Source of the DNA: Ligustrum vulgare
Lineage: Eukaryota; Streptophyta; Magnoliopsida; Lamiales; Oleaceae
Direction of reading: 5' to 3'
Length of the DNA: 64,000 nucleotides
Assembly (NCBI GenBank): GCA_963555705.1
Contig: OY743179.1
Coordinates: 18,980,692 to 19,044,691 of the forward strand
The notes under the pieces were generated by a model that was given only the letters and a program-made list of their open reading frames with translations, did not search any database and was not told the origin of the DNA. A program made the position numbers and the translations under genes. Each line of letters begins with the position of its first letter. Positions within the stretch are counted from its first letter, which is position 1. This document shows positions 42,267 through 54,619 of this stretch, one piece after another.

Positions 42267-44705
42267 TGTAACGCCCCAAATTCCGAGAAGCTCGGGACGT
42301 CACTTCTCCTTTAAATCTAATTTTATTGTGGAAAATAATTGAATTCTAAACATCATATTTATGTGAAAAATTTCAACAGTAAATAAATTAAATTTGATAA
42401 ATGCGTAAAAACGTTGAAATCTTAACTTTCAAAGAAAGTAACAACAAATAATTAAATCGACGATGTTCATGACTTTAAATATCATATTTAAAATAACGAC
42501 ATGTAAATAAATTGACATTATTCATGAATCGTGACTTTAAAAATATAGCTTCATTATTATCTGCCACCACTGCCCTTTCATTCGCCACCATCTCCGAAAT
42601 CTGCAATTTGTAAGTTTAAAAGTAGGGGTGAGCATTTCGAAAGAAATACTCAGTAGGTTCAGCGCAAATTAAATAAACTGTACAGTAAATAACACATATA
42701 ATCATGCAACTTAATTCATAACTCTCATTCTCATGCAATAAGCAAGTGGATCTCATACATCATAAATTTTTCATGCCCGAAGACATGTGGATCTAGGCCC
42801 GAAGGCAATTGGTCCATGCCCGAAAGCATGTGGATCTGAGCCCGAAGGCAATTGGTCCATGCCCGAAGACATGTGGATCTGGCCCCGAAGACAATTAATT
42901 CTCATAAATTACGTAATCACATGCATAAATTTACAATACGGGTTTACTTAATATTGCGCATTTAAGATAAAAGATTTTTGAAGTAGTGAACCTACCTTAA
43001 GATATTTCTGAACTTGCTTAAAAATGATTCTAGCTTTCTTGAAAATTCCGCGCCTCGTCTAGCCCTAAAATAAATAATTTTCTATTAGAAACTTGAAATT
43101 AAGGTTTTATAAATAAAAAGTAAATTCGAGGGTTGAATTGAAAGAATTTAAAAGTGTAAAGCTCGGACTGAAATGGTAAACTGTAAAGATTTGGGACTTT
43201 TGTGCAAATAATTGAAATTAGGGACTAAATCGATAAACCCGAAAAGTTTCTGGCCAAATTAGATTTCAGCACAAACTTTTAGGTCAAAATAAACTCAATT
43301 GGAAGTTTTTGGACTTATCTCATGAAATTAAAATGAAATGGGTTGAAATAATTGCTTTTAAACTAACAGGGACTAAAATAAATAACTTTTGAAATTTGGG
43401 GACTAAAATATGTAATTTATAAAAATTAAATTATATACAGATACATATATCACCCTCTCTCTGTTCATAACACATTCAGGAGAAAACAGAGAAGAGGGCG
43501 ATCGAGCCCCGCCTGTCACCGGCGCTTCCAGCGCTGTCGTCGCCGTCGTCACATGGCGGCGACGAGGGTGTACGGAAGGAAGGAGTATTCTTGGGTGCGA
43601 AAAAAAAGAAGGCGAAGCGATTGCGACGTCGTGGGTTTCGACGGAATCCAGTCAAGAAAAAAAATCGGCGGTCGAGGTAAATATTTGGGTTCTGTTTGTT
43701 TATCGATTTTGGGTATTTTGGGTGTCGATTGATGTGAAATTTGGAGTTGGGCAGTGGCAATTGGTTGGCTGTGGCTCGATGGTGGCTGAGGGTGGTTTGC
43801 AGATGGTGGAGGTTCGACTATGGTGGTGTGGCGGTTTGTGATGGTGATGTGCGGTTGCTCCGAATTAGGGTGGTGGTTCAATAAATTGGGCTGTTGGAGA
43901 ACTGGGCAGATTGTGGTTACTAAAATTGCAGTTCATAGATGGTCGGATGATGATGGTGGTGTTCGAACGGTTTGGTAATGCCGGTGGTGAACAAATCTTG
44001 GTTTGAAGGTGGATTTGTAGTCTGTGTGGTGAAGATGGCTGCTGGTGGTGCTTTGGGTTTGGCCGTGCTGCGAGGTTGAACTCGTGTGTGTGCAGTTTAA
44101 GGTTTGGGTATGGTGTTGTGCTCTGAATTTTCACTTGACGGTAGCTGGAATTGGTTCTAGCATGCCTGTGTTGGATCAAGGTTGAGAGGGGAATACCTTG
44201 CTGAAAGTTCAGTGTGTTGTGGGCAATGAGGTGAGGGATCTATTTAATAGATGATTTAGGTGTTAAACATGGTAGTTTAGGTTAAATCTTGATTTATGGA
44301 AAATTGTAAGAATTTTGGAAATAAGTATTGATTGTGTAAGGAATGACTTGGGGAGGAAGAAGCTATTGAATTGATTGGGCCAAGAAAAGACTTTTTGGGT
44401 TTTTTTAAAAGGACTTGGATGATTGGTAAAAATATTTGGGCTCGATAAGTTGGATTGGATTAAAATATTTAAAATTGGGACTTAATATAATTAATACTTG
44501 GGCTTTGAAAATAAACTGTGATATTGAAATATATTTGATAAAAATTAAAATTTGACTAAGTATTTGAATAAATTAAATCTTCCACTTAACTGGCTAGACG
44601 AGCACGCGTTTAAAAATAAAATAACTAAATGATGGGCAAGGTCGAAGCGACACGCTATTAAAAATATTTATTTGAATAAAATCACGAAAATTCTCGATCG
44701 CTACA
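42267..44705 (-). mobile_element. Solo LTR of the Tekay-like family inserted in gag
   Basis: 2,439 bp running TGTAACGCCCC...ATCGCTACA, flanked by an exact 5-bp duplication TGTTA (42262-42266, 44706-44710). Removing it joins GACGATCACCTGTTA to AATTACCGCGCC, which matches the uninterrupted left gag. It lacks internal sequence, so it arose by LTR-LTR recombination after insertion. Orientation is inferred from the 36734 copy. Confidence 0.93.
42772..42898. repeat. Three 43-bp tandem repeats inside the solo LTR
   Basis: Each unit begins CATGCCCGAAGACATGTGGA or a close variant and contains CCCGAAGGCAATTGGTC. Not present in the other two LTR copies at this position. Confidence 0.88.
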
Positions 44706-45800
44706 TGTTAAATTACCGCGCCAGCATGGAAATAGCCGGAGCCACCCCGGCACTGAAATGTAAAGCCTTTGCTTTAACCCTTGAGGGGAGTGCGATACGA
44801 TGGTACAAAAAACTCCCCCTGGCAGCATCCATAGTTGGAGAGATCTAAAAACGGCTTTTAAAAATGGCTTTGTTTCCTCCAGGCCTGGCCAGCTCCCACT
44901 CCAACGCCTTCAGGATCTGAGGCAAGGAAGGGACGAATCTCTGAAAAGTTACCTGGCTCGGTTTACTGAGGAGATGCACATTTGTGAAAGTATCACTGAG
45001 GCAGAGATGTTTTCCTCTTTGAAAGGGGGACTAGATATGACAAGCATGTTTTGGAGGGATGTCCGAAGCAGGAAATCAAGGGATTACAATGCCCTCATAG
45101 ACCTGATGAAGGAGGAGATTGTATCAGAAGAAATGGCTTGGGCCAGGGAAAACCACCCCCAAGGAAGATACAATCTCGGGTATTCTAATGAAGCAAACCT
45201 CAAGAAAGGAGGAAACCAGGATAGGATTGGCAGTATCCGAGCCGGAGCGCCAAGTCCATTTTCGGGGACAGGATCTAGCTTTGCATCAGAAATCCCAAAA
45301 GCTATCCCCCACTTGCACTCCAATACCCCTTCTCAAAATCCTCTCACGGCTCAAGGAAGGATGGAAAGTGGCCGAAGTGGGAAACAGCCCATGATTGGGG
45401 CTTACTGCGCCTACCACAGGTACTATGATCACGCAACAGAAGATTACAAGGAGATCCACATGCTAGCTGACCAGAAGGCGGAGGGGAGAAGGGGAAGTGA
45501 CTTCTCCCCCGACACGGGGAGAACTCAAAAATATGGTGGTCAGAAGTTCAACTGAGTTGATAGGAGAGCTCCGTGGAAGAACTCAACTAAATAAATGATT
45601 GATAATCGTCAAAGATACAGGAACAAGGGCCAGGATACCCCCTCGGCGCATGCTAAAGATACACGGGAACCACCTGTACCTGTGTCCGACCTCCCTATTC
45701 GTGAAATCGACACAATATTGGGGGCCCCCACCCAGGTGGGAGCACAAACAACTCCCAAAAGAGGTATACCAGAGAGGCCAAGCAGCCCGCCAACGTGAAT
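44706..45800 (+). pseudogene. gag of right Tat-like element, C-terminal part
   Basis: Gag continues after the solo LTR. It holds the core domain (GSAIRWYKKLPPGSIHSW, FTEEMHICESITEAEMFSSL, FWRDVRSRKSRDYNALIDLM) and a knuckle-like segment AYCAYHRYYDHATEDY whose final Cys is Tyr, unlike the left copy. A stop at 45553-45555 splits the tail, which resumes at 45595 (IDNRQRYRNKGQDTPSAH) and ends in TGA at 45796-45798. The protease frame starts one base back from this stop. Confidence 0.86.
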
Positions 45801-46560
45801 TACCATATCCATTCGCACCCTGTTGGGGTGCCTCGGACAGAATCTATCACATTTACCCAAGACATTGGGGTACACTTCCCACACAATGATGTGTTGGTTA
45901 TCAGGGTAGTGGTGGCCCAGAATGGGTTATCACGAATGATGGTGGATGATGGTGCCTAGGTAAATGTAATTTACGGGGTAACTTTCGATAAAATAGGGAT
46001 CAGCACTCCTCTCATCCCAGTCCCGGACCCAATATATGGATTCACTGGGGACAGCATAACCCCCAGGGGGTCTATAACCCTTATGACTGAAGTAGGGCAA
46101 GCACCAACTCTTTCCAGAATCCCCATGGAATTTTTGGTTGTGGACAAAATCTCCTCCTATCATGGCTCGATTGGGAGGTCCGGTCTCATTGACTTGGGGG
46201 TTGTGACGCATACGAAATACATTTGCATGAAGTTCCCCACGGAGCATGGTGTTACAACTGTAAGGGGAAGCCAAACTGAATCGCGGGCTTGTTACACAAA
46301 TGCGATCCGAAAATTTCAAGAGCTTGAACATGATCGGTGACGTAGCCATGGTTGAGGCTGCTCCAGACCCTGAAAGATTGGGTGAAGGGCCTTTTGGAAA
46401 TAAGAGTGTTTCGATGACACTGGAAGAGGATTTAGCAGATCTAGACCCAAGAATGGCAGGTGACAATTGCTCCACCCCGGCCGAAAGGTTAGAAGGCTTC
46501 GGTGTAGACCCACATGATCCAATCAAGGAATTACAGATCAGATTGGACTCACCGACCGAA
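45799..46560 (+). pseudogene. Protease region of right Tat-like element
   Basis: From the gag stop the -1 frame reads NYHIHSHPVGVPRTESITFT, then SRMMVDDGA followed by TAG and VNVIYG. The stop lies directly in the active-site loop. Downstream is PLIPVPDPIYGFTGDSITPR and the FLVVDKISSYHGSIGRSGL segment. A frameshift near 46320 precedes the acidic linker to RT. Confidence 0.82.
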
Positions 46561-48469
46561 TAGAAGAGTCAATTGAAGAGCTTCTTACTTCAAAACCTCG
46601 ATGTATTCGCATGGAAGCATGGTGACATGGCTGTGATCGATCCTAAAGAGGGCTGCCACATGCTCCAGCTGGATCCCCGAAGCCCTGGTAATAGGCAAAA
46701 GAGAAGGCTCATGAGTTCTGACAAGTATGAGGGCTTGAAAGACGAGGTCATAAAGCTATTGAAAAATGGCTTCATTAGAGAGTCCCGCTATCCGAAGTGG
46801 GTATCAAATCCTGTTTTGGTACCAAAACACAATTGGAAACTGAGGGTGTGTATTGATTTTTCCAACTTGAACCAGGCATGTCCCAAAAATAGCTTTCCAC
46901 TACCTCGGATCGATCATTTGGTCGACTCCACGGCAGGACATGAGCTGCTAAGCTTCATGGATGCTTACTCCGGGTACAATCAAATCCCCATGTGCGAATC
47001 GGACGAGGAGCATACTTCGTTTATTACAGATAGAGGACTCTATTGCTACAGAGCTATACTGTTCGGCTTGAAAAATGCGGGAGCTACCTATCAGAGGCTA
47101 TTAAGCCGCATGTGTTTCAGAATAATTAGGAAACACCATGGAGGTATATGTTGATGACATGCTGGTCAAAAGCATGGTCTCCGCGGATCATATCCGCCAT
47201 TTGTCAGAGGCCTTTAATGTTTTGAGGAAATATCGAATGAAGCTCAACCCAGCGAAGTGCGCTTTTGAAGTAGCATATGGAAAATTTCTTGGATTCATGG
47301 TGAATAAGAGGGGAATCGAAGCTAATCTCGAAAAAATCAATGTTTTGTTAAACATGCAATCGCCTCGAAATCCAAAAGAAGTGCAAAGCTTAACGGGGAG
47401 AATTGCGGCCTTGAATCGATTCGTCTCCAAATCCACTAACAAATGCTTGCCATTTTTCAAGGTCCTAAAGGGGGGAAAGCGATTCCAATGGACACCAGAA
47501 TGTGAGCAGGCTTTCGCCGACCTGAAAGCATCTTTGGGACGGCCGCCATTGCTATCGAAGCCAAAGGCTGGTGAGCCTCTCTACCTGTATTTGGTTGTAT
47601 CCAAAGAGGCTGTTAGCTCGGTGTTGTTCAGAGAGGAGGATGGGAATCAGTTCCCAGTATATTATGTGAGCAAAGCCATGCTGGATGCCGAGACACGCTA
47701 CCCAGATATGGAGAAACTTGCTCTCTCGTTAATCACAGCCTCTCGCAAACTTCGTCCTTACTTTCAGGCACACTCCATACGCGTGCTCACCAACTTTCCC
47801 ATGAGACAAGTGTTGCAAAAATCAGACGTATCTGGGATATTACTGAAATGGGCGATAGAAATCAGCCAGTTCGACCTACATTATGGGCCTCGGACCGCTA
47901 TAAAGGGTCAAGCGTTGGTGGACTTCGTAGTCGAATTCACACATCCACCGGAGGTCGAGATGGTTGATAACACAGATGACAGCCAAGAGTGGAAATTGTT
48001 CGTTGATGGCTCATCGGCTGAGGGACGATCCGGTGATGGAATGTTGTTAATAAGCCCAGAGGGGTTTAAACTACACAGTGCGATCCGTTTTGAATTCAAG
48101 GCCTCAAACAATGTTGCTGAGTACGAGGCGTTATTAGCTGGGCTAAGACTTGCAAAAGCTTTGAAGATTAAGTCCGTAGTGGCGAATATCGATTCAAAGC
48201 TCGTTGTGAGTCAATTCAATGGGCAATTTTCTGCTAAAGAACCTTCTATGGTCGCTTACTTGAAGAAAGTAAGAGATTTGGCTGTGCACTTCGTAAAAAT
48301 TGAGTTACAGGACATCCCCAGAACAGAAAATTCCAACGCCGATGCTTTGTCCAAACTAGCAAGCAGTGGTGATTCAGAGCTATATAATCTAATCCCAGTT
48401 GAGTGCATGTTGACTTATTCTATTGAGCTAGGACCGGAGATTTTGGCAGTAGAAGAAGAGGGATCCTAG
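46561..48469 (+). pseudogene. RT, RNase H and second RNase H of right Tat-like element
   Basis: The frame reads through ESRYPKWVSNPVLVPKHN, LSFMDAYSGYNQIPM and LFGLKNAGATYQRL, then loses frame near 47115 before the catalytic VYVDDMLVKS, which restarts at 47138. RNase H (FQWTPECEQAF, YPDMEKLALSL) and the second RNase H (WKLFVDGSSAEGRSG, NNVAEYEALLAGL, NSNADALSKLAS) follow in one 443-codon frame. It ends with a TAG at 48467-48469 where the left copy has Trp. Confidence 0.9.
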
Positions 48470-49701
48470 ATGAATCCCCTGATCGCATATTTGAAGCATC
48501 AGACAGTGCCAAACGAGCCAGATGCAGCTCGGAAATTGCAAAAATACGCTACGAATTTCGTACTCTTGGATGACCTACTTTATAAACGGAGTTACACCTC
48601 CTATTTACTGAGATGTGTAGGTCCAGAGGAAGGACAATATGTAATGAGAGAAATCCATGAGGGCATATGTGGCAACCATGCCGGGGCGTTATCGCTAGCA
48701 CGGAAAGCCCTTAAACAGGGATATTTTTGGCCTACTATGCGAAAGGACTCCCATGACTTCGTGCGCAAGTGCGATAAATTCCAAAGACACGCAACCATAC
48801 CACATCAGCCGCATCACAAGCTGACTGTGGTGACTAGCCCTTGGCCTTTTGCAAAGTGGGGGGTTGATATTATCGGTCATATGCCTAGGGGTGCTGGTAA
48901 CAATTTCTTTGCGATAGTGGCAATTGATTACTTCACCAAGTGGGTCGAAGCGGAACCTTTGATGAGAATCACCGAGGCCAACACCACCAAGTTCATTTGG
49001 AAGAATGTCATATGGCGGTTCGGAATACCACACTCCCTGGTTAGTGACAATGCAAAACAGTTTAAAAACAGGAGTGTAGATGAGTTGTGCGGCGATTTGG
49101 GAATTAAGAAACTGTTCTCATCTCCACACCACCCACAGGCTAATGGACAGGTCAAAGCCGTGAACAAGACCATAAAAAATACCCTGAAAAGGAAACTGGA
49201 GTCCAAAAAGGGTGCATGGGTAGATGAACTCCCACAGGTACTATGGGCACTTCGAACCACTTCGCACACCGCTACTGGCGAAATACCTTTCTCATTGGCA
49301 TATGGAGCCGAGGCGGTATGTCCCATTGAAATTGGGATCCCTTCGCTTCGTCAAATTCATTACGACGAAGTGAGAAACGAAGAAGCACAAATAGCCAGTT
49401 TGGATTCCTCATAGAAAAACTGAGTGATTCCCAAGAAGTGATGGCCAGGTACTAGAAAAAGATGGCTCGATACTACAACAAAAGAGTGAAAAATCGATAC
49501 TTTAATATTTGGGACTTAGTCCTTAAAAAGGTTCTTCCTTCAACTCAGGAACCAGGAGTAGGCACTTTAGGTCCTAACTGGGAAGGCCCTTACAAAGTCC
49601 TTGCCGAGGTGGTACCCGGAACGTACATGATTGAGGACCTATCTGGAGTACCTCTATGTAATCCTTGGAACACGGACCACCTTCGTCGCTATTTTCAATG
49701 A
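48470..49701 (+). pseudogene. Integrase of right Tat-like element, with altered active-site residues
   Basis: The frame is open from 48470 to 49414. The zinc region reads CDKFQRH where the left copy has CDKCQRH, so one zinc-binding Cys is Phe. The core keeps both aspartates (WGVDIIGHM, LVSDNAKQF), but the catalytic Glu is Lys (GQVKAVN). A frameshift at about 49412 and a TAG at about 49455 precede the C-terminal part, which ends RRYFQ at 49701. It cannot be catalytically active. Confidence 0.9.
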
Positions 49702-50385
49702 ATCAAATTCCTCCTCGATGATTGCAGCATTATCATGTGATTCTATTTTGGTTATAGCACCATACATCCACGCTTTGCATGAAATTTGTTAAAAACAAGG
49801 GACTCTTATAAGCCCACACTGCGATCATTGCGTAAGAATTGAGTGTGTCAGCACCATAAAAGTGTTAGTACAACCAAAATTGTGTATGCAGATCTTACAA
49901 AGTGTGACGTAGATACGTTCAAATGATTGTCAAAATCAGATCTAACTGGTAAACATAAATGCCTCAAACCACTCAGATCTGAGGGACTATACTCATTAAC
50001 CATGCAATACATTTAAAAGGCATTTGCGTTTGGAAGCATTCAAGTTTAACCAAATGTGGTCATATAAACTAAAACTCTTGGACAGAATCAGACCTAACCA
50101 AGCAAACGCGAAAGCCTTGAGCCACTTTGGTCCGAGGAACTGTACACTTAGTATCTTTACAAGATATTTACAAAACGTTGGTGTTTGGAAGCGTTCGCGC
50201 TTAGACAAATAAGAACATGCAAACTAAAGCATTAAACTCAACAAGGAAAATCATCGCATTTACAAAGACAAAATATATACAAATTGAATGAATGTTACAT
50301 TTACAATATCAGGTGTCGGGGCACTTACAAAAAAAAACAAACAAACAAAACAAAAACCCAATAATAAGGTAAATACAAAAGGGGA
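49702..50385. other. Non-coding interval between integrase and antisense ORF (right element)
   Basis: Contains imperfect repeats of a GTTTGGAAGCATTCAAG-type unit (about 50030 and 50185). Corresponds to 964-2059 of the left copy. No gene. Confidence 0.55.
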
Positions 50386-52930
50386 TTATTGCGGAGTGAC
50401 ATCTTCTGAAGAGCCCTTGCCAGATGCATCCAGTGGATCCGCAGGAGCATCTTGAGGCTCGGGGTACAAGGCTTCAATGGAGGACATGTCCAAAGTCGGA
50501 AAAGCTTCCTTCACGTCCCCCAAAGCCATCCGGCCCCTAAGTTCCCAAAGACCCTCTGCATAGCGTCGTACTCTGGGTCTCTTCAAAAGTGTCTTTAAAG
50601 TTCTGGACAGCCTCAGACACTCTGGTACTTAAAGCATTCTCCACCCGTGTCGTGACAGTCTGCTCCAGAACCTCAGTGGTCCTCGTTTGCATATGCCTTT
50701 CCAAAGAGGCAAGGTCCTCCTCCGCCTTTGCCTTAGCCTCCAGCTCCCTCCCCAATTTTTCATTAGCTGCTGCCACCTCGCTTCCAGCCTGGACTTGGCT
50801 GCATTAGCGTCAGTCCGAGCCTCAGATGTGATGGACTGTGCACGGTTGGAATCATCTAATTTTTTGCACAGAGCCTCCAAGTCTGATTCAGAGGACCGAA
50901 GATCATGCTTCAGTTTATCATTGTCCTCCTGGAGGCGCTTCACATTAGCCCTCTCTTCTGAGGAAGACTTCCGGGCTATGGCCAGCTGGGTCTTTAAATC
51001 ATTAATCTCCTTTAGCATGTTGTCCGCATGCCGGAGAGCAGTTTCAGCATTTTTCTTGTCCCGCTGCGCTTCGTTCACGGATGATTTCACCTCGTCAATA
51101 AGGGCCAGCGCCCGGTCATTCATGGCCTTGGCGGCGAGCAGCTTCCGGGACGGACTGACACTAGAAGAGAAGGCTGACCAGCCCTCCGTCCAAAATTGCC
51201 CAGTTATAAATGCAGCCCGGGCTGGAGGAGAACTGGGGGAGTCAAACAGTGAAGGGCTGAAAGTGACATCTCTGGGGAGAATGCTGGTTTTAATATGCTT
51301 GAGCTCTTCTGCCCCCTCCGGTGTCACTTCATAGGCCAAGCCTGGAATGGGCACAGACGGCTCGTCCTTCAAGTCCTCAATCATCGGCGGCGGAGGTGGA
51401 CTCCTTGCCCTTACCCCTTTTTAGCCTCTTCAAGGGAGCGGGATCCTCCTCGAATACGCGCTCAGGCATGTCCTCGGATAGAGAAGATGGTGCAGAAACA
51501 TCCTTAGCCTCCCTCTCCCTCTTAGAGCCCCCTCTGTCAGACCTCTTCCCTTTCCCCTTTGGAAGGACTCCTTTAGGATCAGCCTCCTTTTCTGTGCTAG
51601 GCTGCTGGGGGCCCACAGGTAGCAGAGTGGGCGGTGGCAGCAGGGCTGGAAGAGGGCCCTGAAGTTGGGCTGTAGATGCCTCGGACACTTCCTTTGCCAC
51701 CCCAACTTGCAGGTTGGCCAGGACCGTTTTCTGCCTTCTTTCAATTTCGCTGCTGTGGCGCAGGGTAGGAGGGATCTTCTTAGCCATGAGACCCTTTAAA
51801 GAAATTTTGGGAAATTCCTTGGAACGTAACAAGAAAAAGAGGAAATGGAGTTACGAGCATAAAAAGCATAAGATGTAACAGCAATAGGGAAACGAACTTA
51901 CTCATGGCTCGCATAAGACCGTGTTTAACAAATAACTTGTTCTGTTGGATGACCCCCTGGAAAGTGCCCTTGTACATAAACAAGTGCCTTACTGCCGCTA
52001 GTTCTGTGTTGGGGAGGAGGCGGGCAAAAGTGTCCTCTGCCATAAACAACCGATGACATGTTAGTAAGCAGCCAAGGAAAATGAATGGAAATAAAAGAGC
52101 AAAAGACGTGTGGCACTTAAAGACTCTAAAACAAGTATAAGACTCACTAGGTATGGAAAGAGTTCGGGGAACTGTAATTTCTGGACTAGGCTCCATAGGG
52201 GAACTCTACCACTCCCCAGCAACCCAGAACCATTGGTTCCTCCAGTTCTTTATTGAGGTGGGGTGACCGGTGATAACAGGAGGATAAGAGCCCCTGGGAG
52301 ACAAGTAATACCAATCCTTGACATCCGACCTCACGTCTCTCTCTCTTCTAACTGATTTCTTCAAAGTATAGAGAGTGCGAATGATGTGCAGTGAGATGGG
52401 ATGATCAGGGTTGACCTCTTGCCACAGCAACCAAGTGCCCATAGCATGTGTCCAGGAATTGGGGGCCAGCTGGTAGGGGTACAGGTTATAGCTCCTAAGC
52501 AACGCCCTAAAGAAGGGGTGCAGGGGGAGCCTCATCCCGCAAGAAAGGGCATCGTAGAATATGGCCGTTTGGCCTGGAGGAGGGTTGCAAGGTCGGCAGG
52601 AAGGTGTAGGGTGCACCAATTGGACCCCTTCGGCAACCTGAATTTTACTGAAGCCCCGGCCAAATCAAACCTTCGGATTTCAGTAGCAATCTCACTGGTC
52701 TCCCATGACTCTGGGTTTGGATCGGGATCAACGTGGTAGCCCGAAACTTTGTTAACCTGGTCAACCCAATCCTCTACTTGGGCAATCTCCTCTGTAGTCA
52801 AACCCAACTCTTCCCTATGTGCCCTAAACGGGGCCCTAACGATTAAGCCGAGGTCCTGGTGACCTGAAGAAGAGCCTGCCGCCTCTTCTCTAACCAGATC
52901 CCTGTCTCGTTTGCTCCGAAGCTCTGTCAA
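50386..52930 (-). pseudogene. Antisense extra ORF of right Tat-like element, decayed and apparently spliced
   Basis: The minus strand runs from ATG 52930 (MTELRSKRDRDLVREEAAGS) to TAA at 50386. The N-terminal part holds a domain resembling the plant 'putative gypsy type transposon' family (CGMRLPLHPFFRALLRSYNL, LAPNSWTHAMGTWLLW, WRNQWFWVAGEW). A plausible GT-AG intron spans 52147-52037 and another starts near 51901. Then come a Lys/Pro-rich linker and the same coiled-coil C-terminus as the left ORF (1-963). Lesions: a frameshift near 52618, TAG at about 52206, and frameshifts near 51390, 50780 and 50570. Function unknown. Confidence 0.75.
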
Positions 52931-53500
52931 AGATGCCTCCTCCTCGGATTACAGATGAGCCATGTAGTTCTGTTGTTTTTCTTCTTAGCTGTCAGAATCA
53001 CTCAAATAAATTATGCCACTGGTTTTCCTATTTCTTCTCTTAATCTGCTCCCTAAAGAAGCGGGAACTAAAAACCGATAAAGAGATGGGGCAGAAACCTC
53101 TGACGGGAACCGTCATTGCTAACATTTCCTATGAACCCGTTCCACCAACTCTTTCCATTTTTTCTTTTGTTTTAAAGGTGGGTCAGACTCATCAAAAGAA
53201 AAACAAAGTGCAAAAACAAAATTTTCAAACCCAAAATAAGAAACTAAAAATAGAAAAGTCTCGCATATACAGAGACCAAGAGATTTACCTTCAAAGAACG
53301 AACGCTTGAAATTGTGCACTTGGAATTAAGAACTCGCCAGTAAAAGCTGTGGAACGTTAAGGGCGGGTGATGGGTAGAAAACCATTGAAGAGAAGACTCG
53401 AAACTCGCAAGAAAGAGAAAAACGGTACAAGCTTTCGCGAGAGTGTTGCTGCAAAGATTCTGAGAAAATGGTAAAGGGGAAATAATAAAATGAATGAGGA

Positions 53501-53510
53501 TTTATAGGGA
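53501..53510 (-). promoter_or_regulatory. Candidate TATA box for the antisense ORF
   Basis: The minus strand reads TCCCTATAAATCC, about 570 bp before the ATG at 52930 and inside the element. It would drive transcription opposite to gag-pol. No direct evidence of use. Confidence 0.4.
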
Positions 53511-53952
53511 TCCCAATGATCTGGATTCCTTGGTTTTTGTGAGCCGTATGATTAATGTAGTTAACCCATGCTTCTTGGGGAATGGGCTAATCAAAGCGCC
53601 AGCCGTCAAAGGGAGGGACAAAACCGTTCAACTACCACAGTGAGTACCACGCGCTGCAAAATGCCACTCACATCACCTTTTATATATTTCTTGGGAACCA
53701 ACGACAATAGCCTCCCTTTTCATTAAAAACGCCGCCTAAGATACACGATAGTGCGTCCCTAACCTTCACTCAGGAGAGAAAATTTGAAGTAGGATGTCGG
53801 CTTCACACCATATCCAAACCTCCAATAAGGAAGGTCGTCCTAGGCACCAAGTATGCAGCATCATACGAAAGCCACCATAACAAAGTTAGTGCCTCGAGCG
53901 TACAACAAATCCTACACGTCCATGAATGATCGCTTCGAATTTGAGGGACTAG

Positions 53953-54619
53953 TGTTGAATCCAAGCCCAAAGAGAGGTACAGTGATCCACTAGCAAGGGC
54001 CCAACTGAGGCCCAATGGGCCTTGACCCATGGCTAAGGTCTAAAATATCACCTTTGGTCAGGTTCCGAGGTAGTGTGTCAAGCGAACCTTTTTAGCTGAA
54101 CTGATTTACGTCTGGCCGATGTGCTTTATACTCAGCCGGTGCGCTTTACGGCAGTGACCAGAAGAGAGATGGAGTCAGAGATGTGACACTGCATTTACCA
54201 AGATGTGACAGGCGCCCATCCCCTACGAAATGTAGCAATGATTACAGTCAAAAAGTAAGGTTGTCACCTCCAAGAGTTAGGGTGAAGACTAGTGTAAAGT
54301 ATGTCACGTGTCATGATCCGAGACAACGAGTTCCTCTATGAATGGAGCACACTTGCCTCCAAGGAGAGGGTTAGCATTTTTACTCTCTTAACTAAATATT
54401 TACTCTCACTCACTTTTCTCTCTTTTACGCACTTATATTTCCCGCACTCAAATTATATTTGCTTGACATGGGCACTGACTTAGGCATCGGAGTGCAAACG
54501 GGAGCCACCTCGGCCCCCTTTACAAACTGATTGTTTGTCACGGTGCGCAGGAGATCCACGTGTTCAAGAGGGAAGAGCTGAGACGTGTTGGTCCAAGGTC
54601 CAGCTGAATTTTGCGGTCA

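Noticed and set aside
42772..42898. Regular repeats as a possible CRISPR array
   Set aside because: Contiguous 43-bp units without unique spacers, inside a plant LTR.
43476..44179. Pro/His/Ser-rich ORFs of 94-110 codons in the solo LTR
   Set aside because: They arise from the GT-rich strand bias of the LTR and are not conserved in the LTR at 36734.
51321..51662. Plus-strand ORF opposite the antisense gene, and similar plus-strand ORFs at 50687-51334 and 52401-52739
   Set aside because: Shadows of the minus-strand gene; their content is complementary to its coiled coil and linker.
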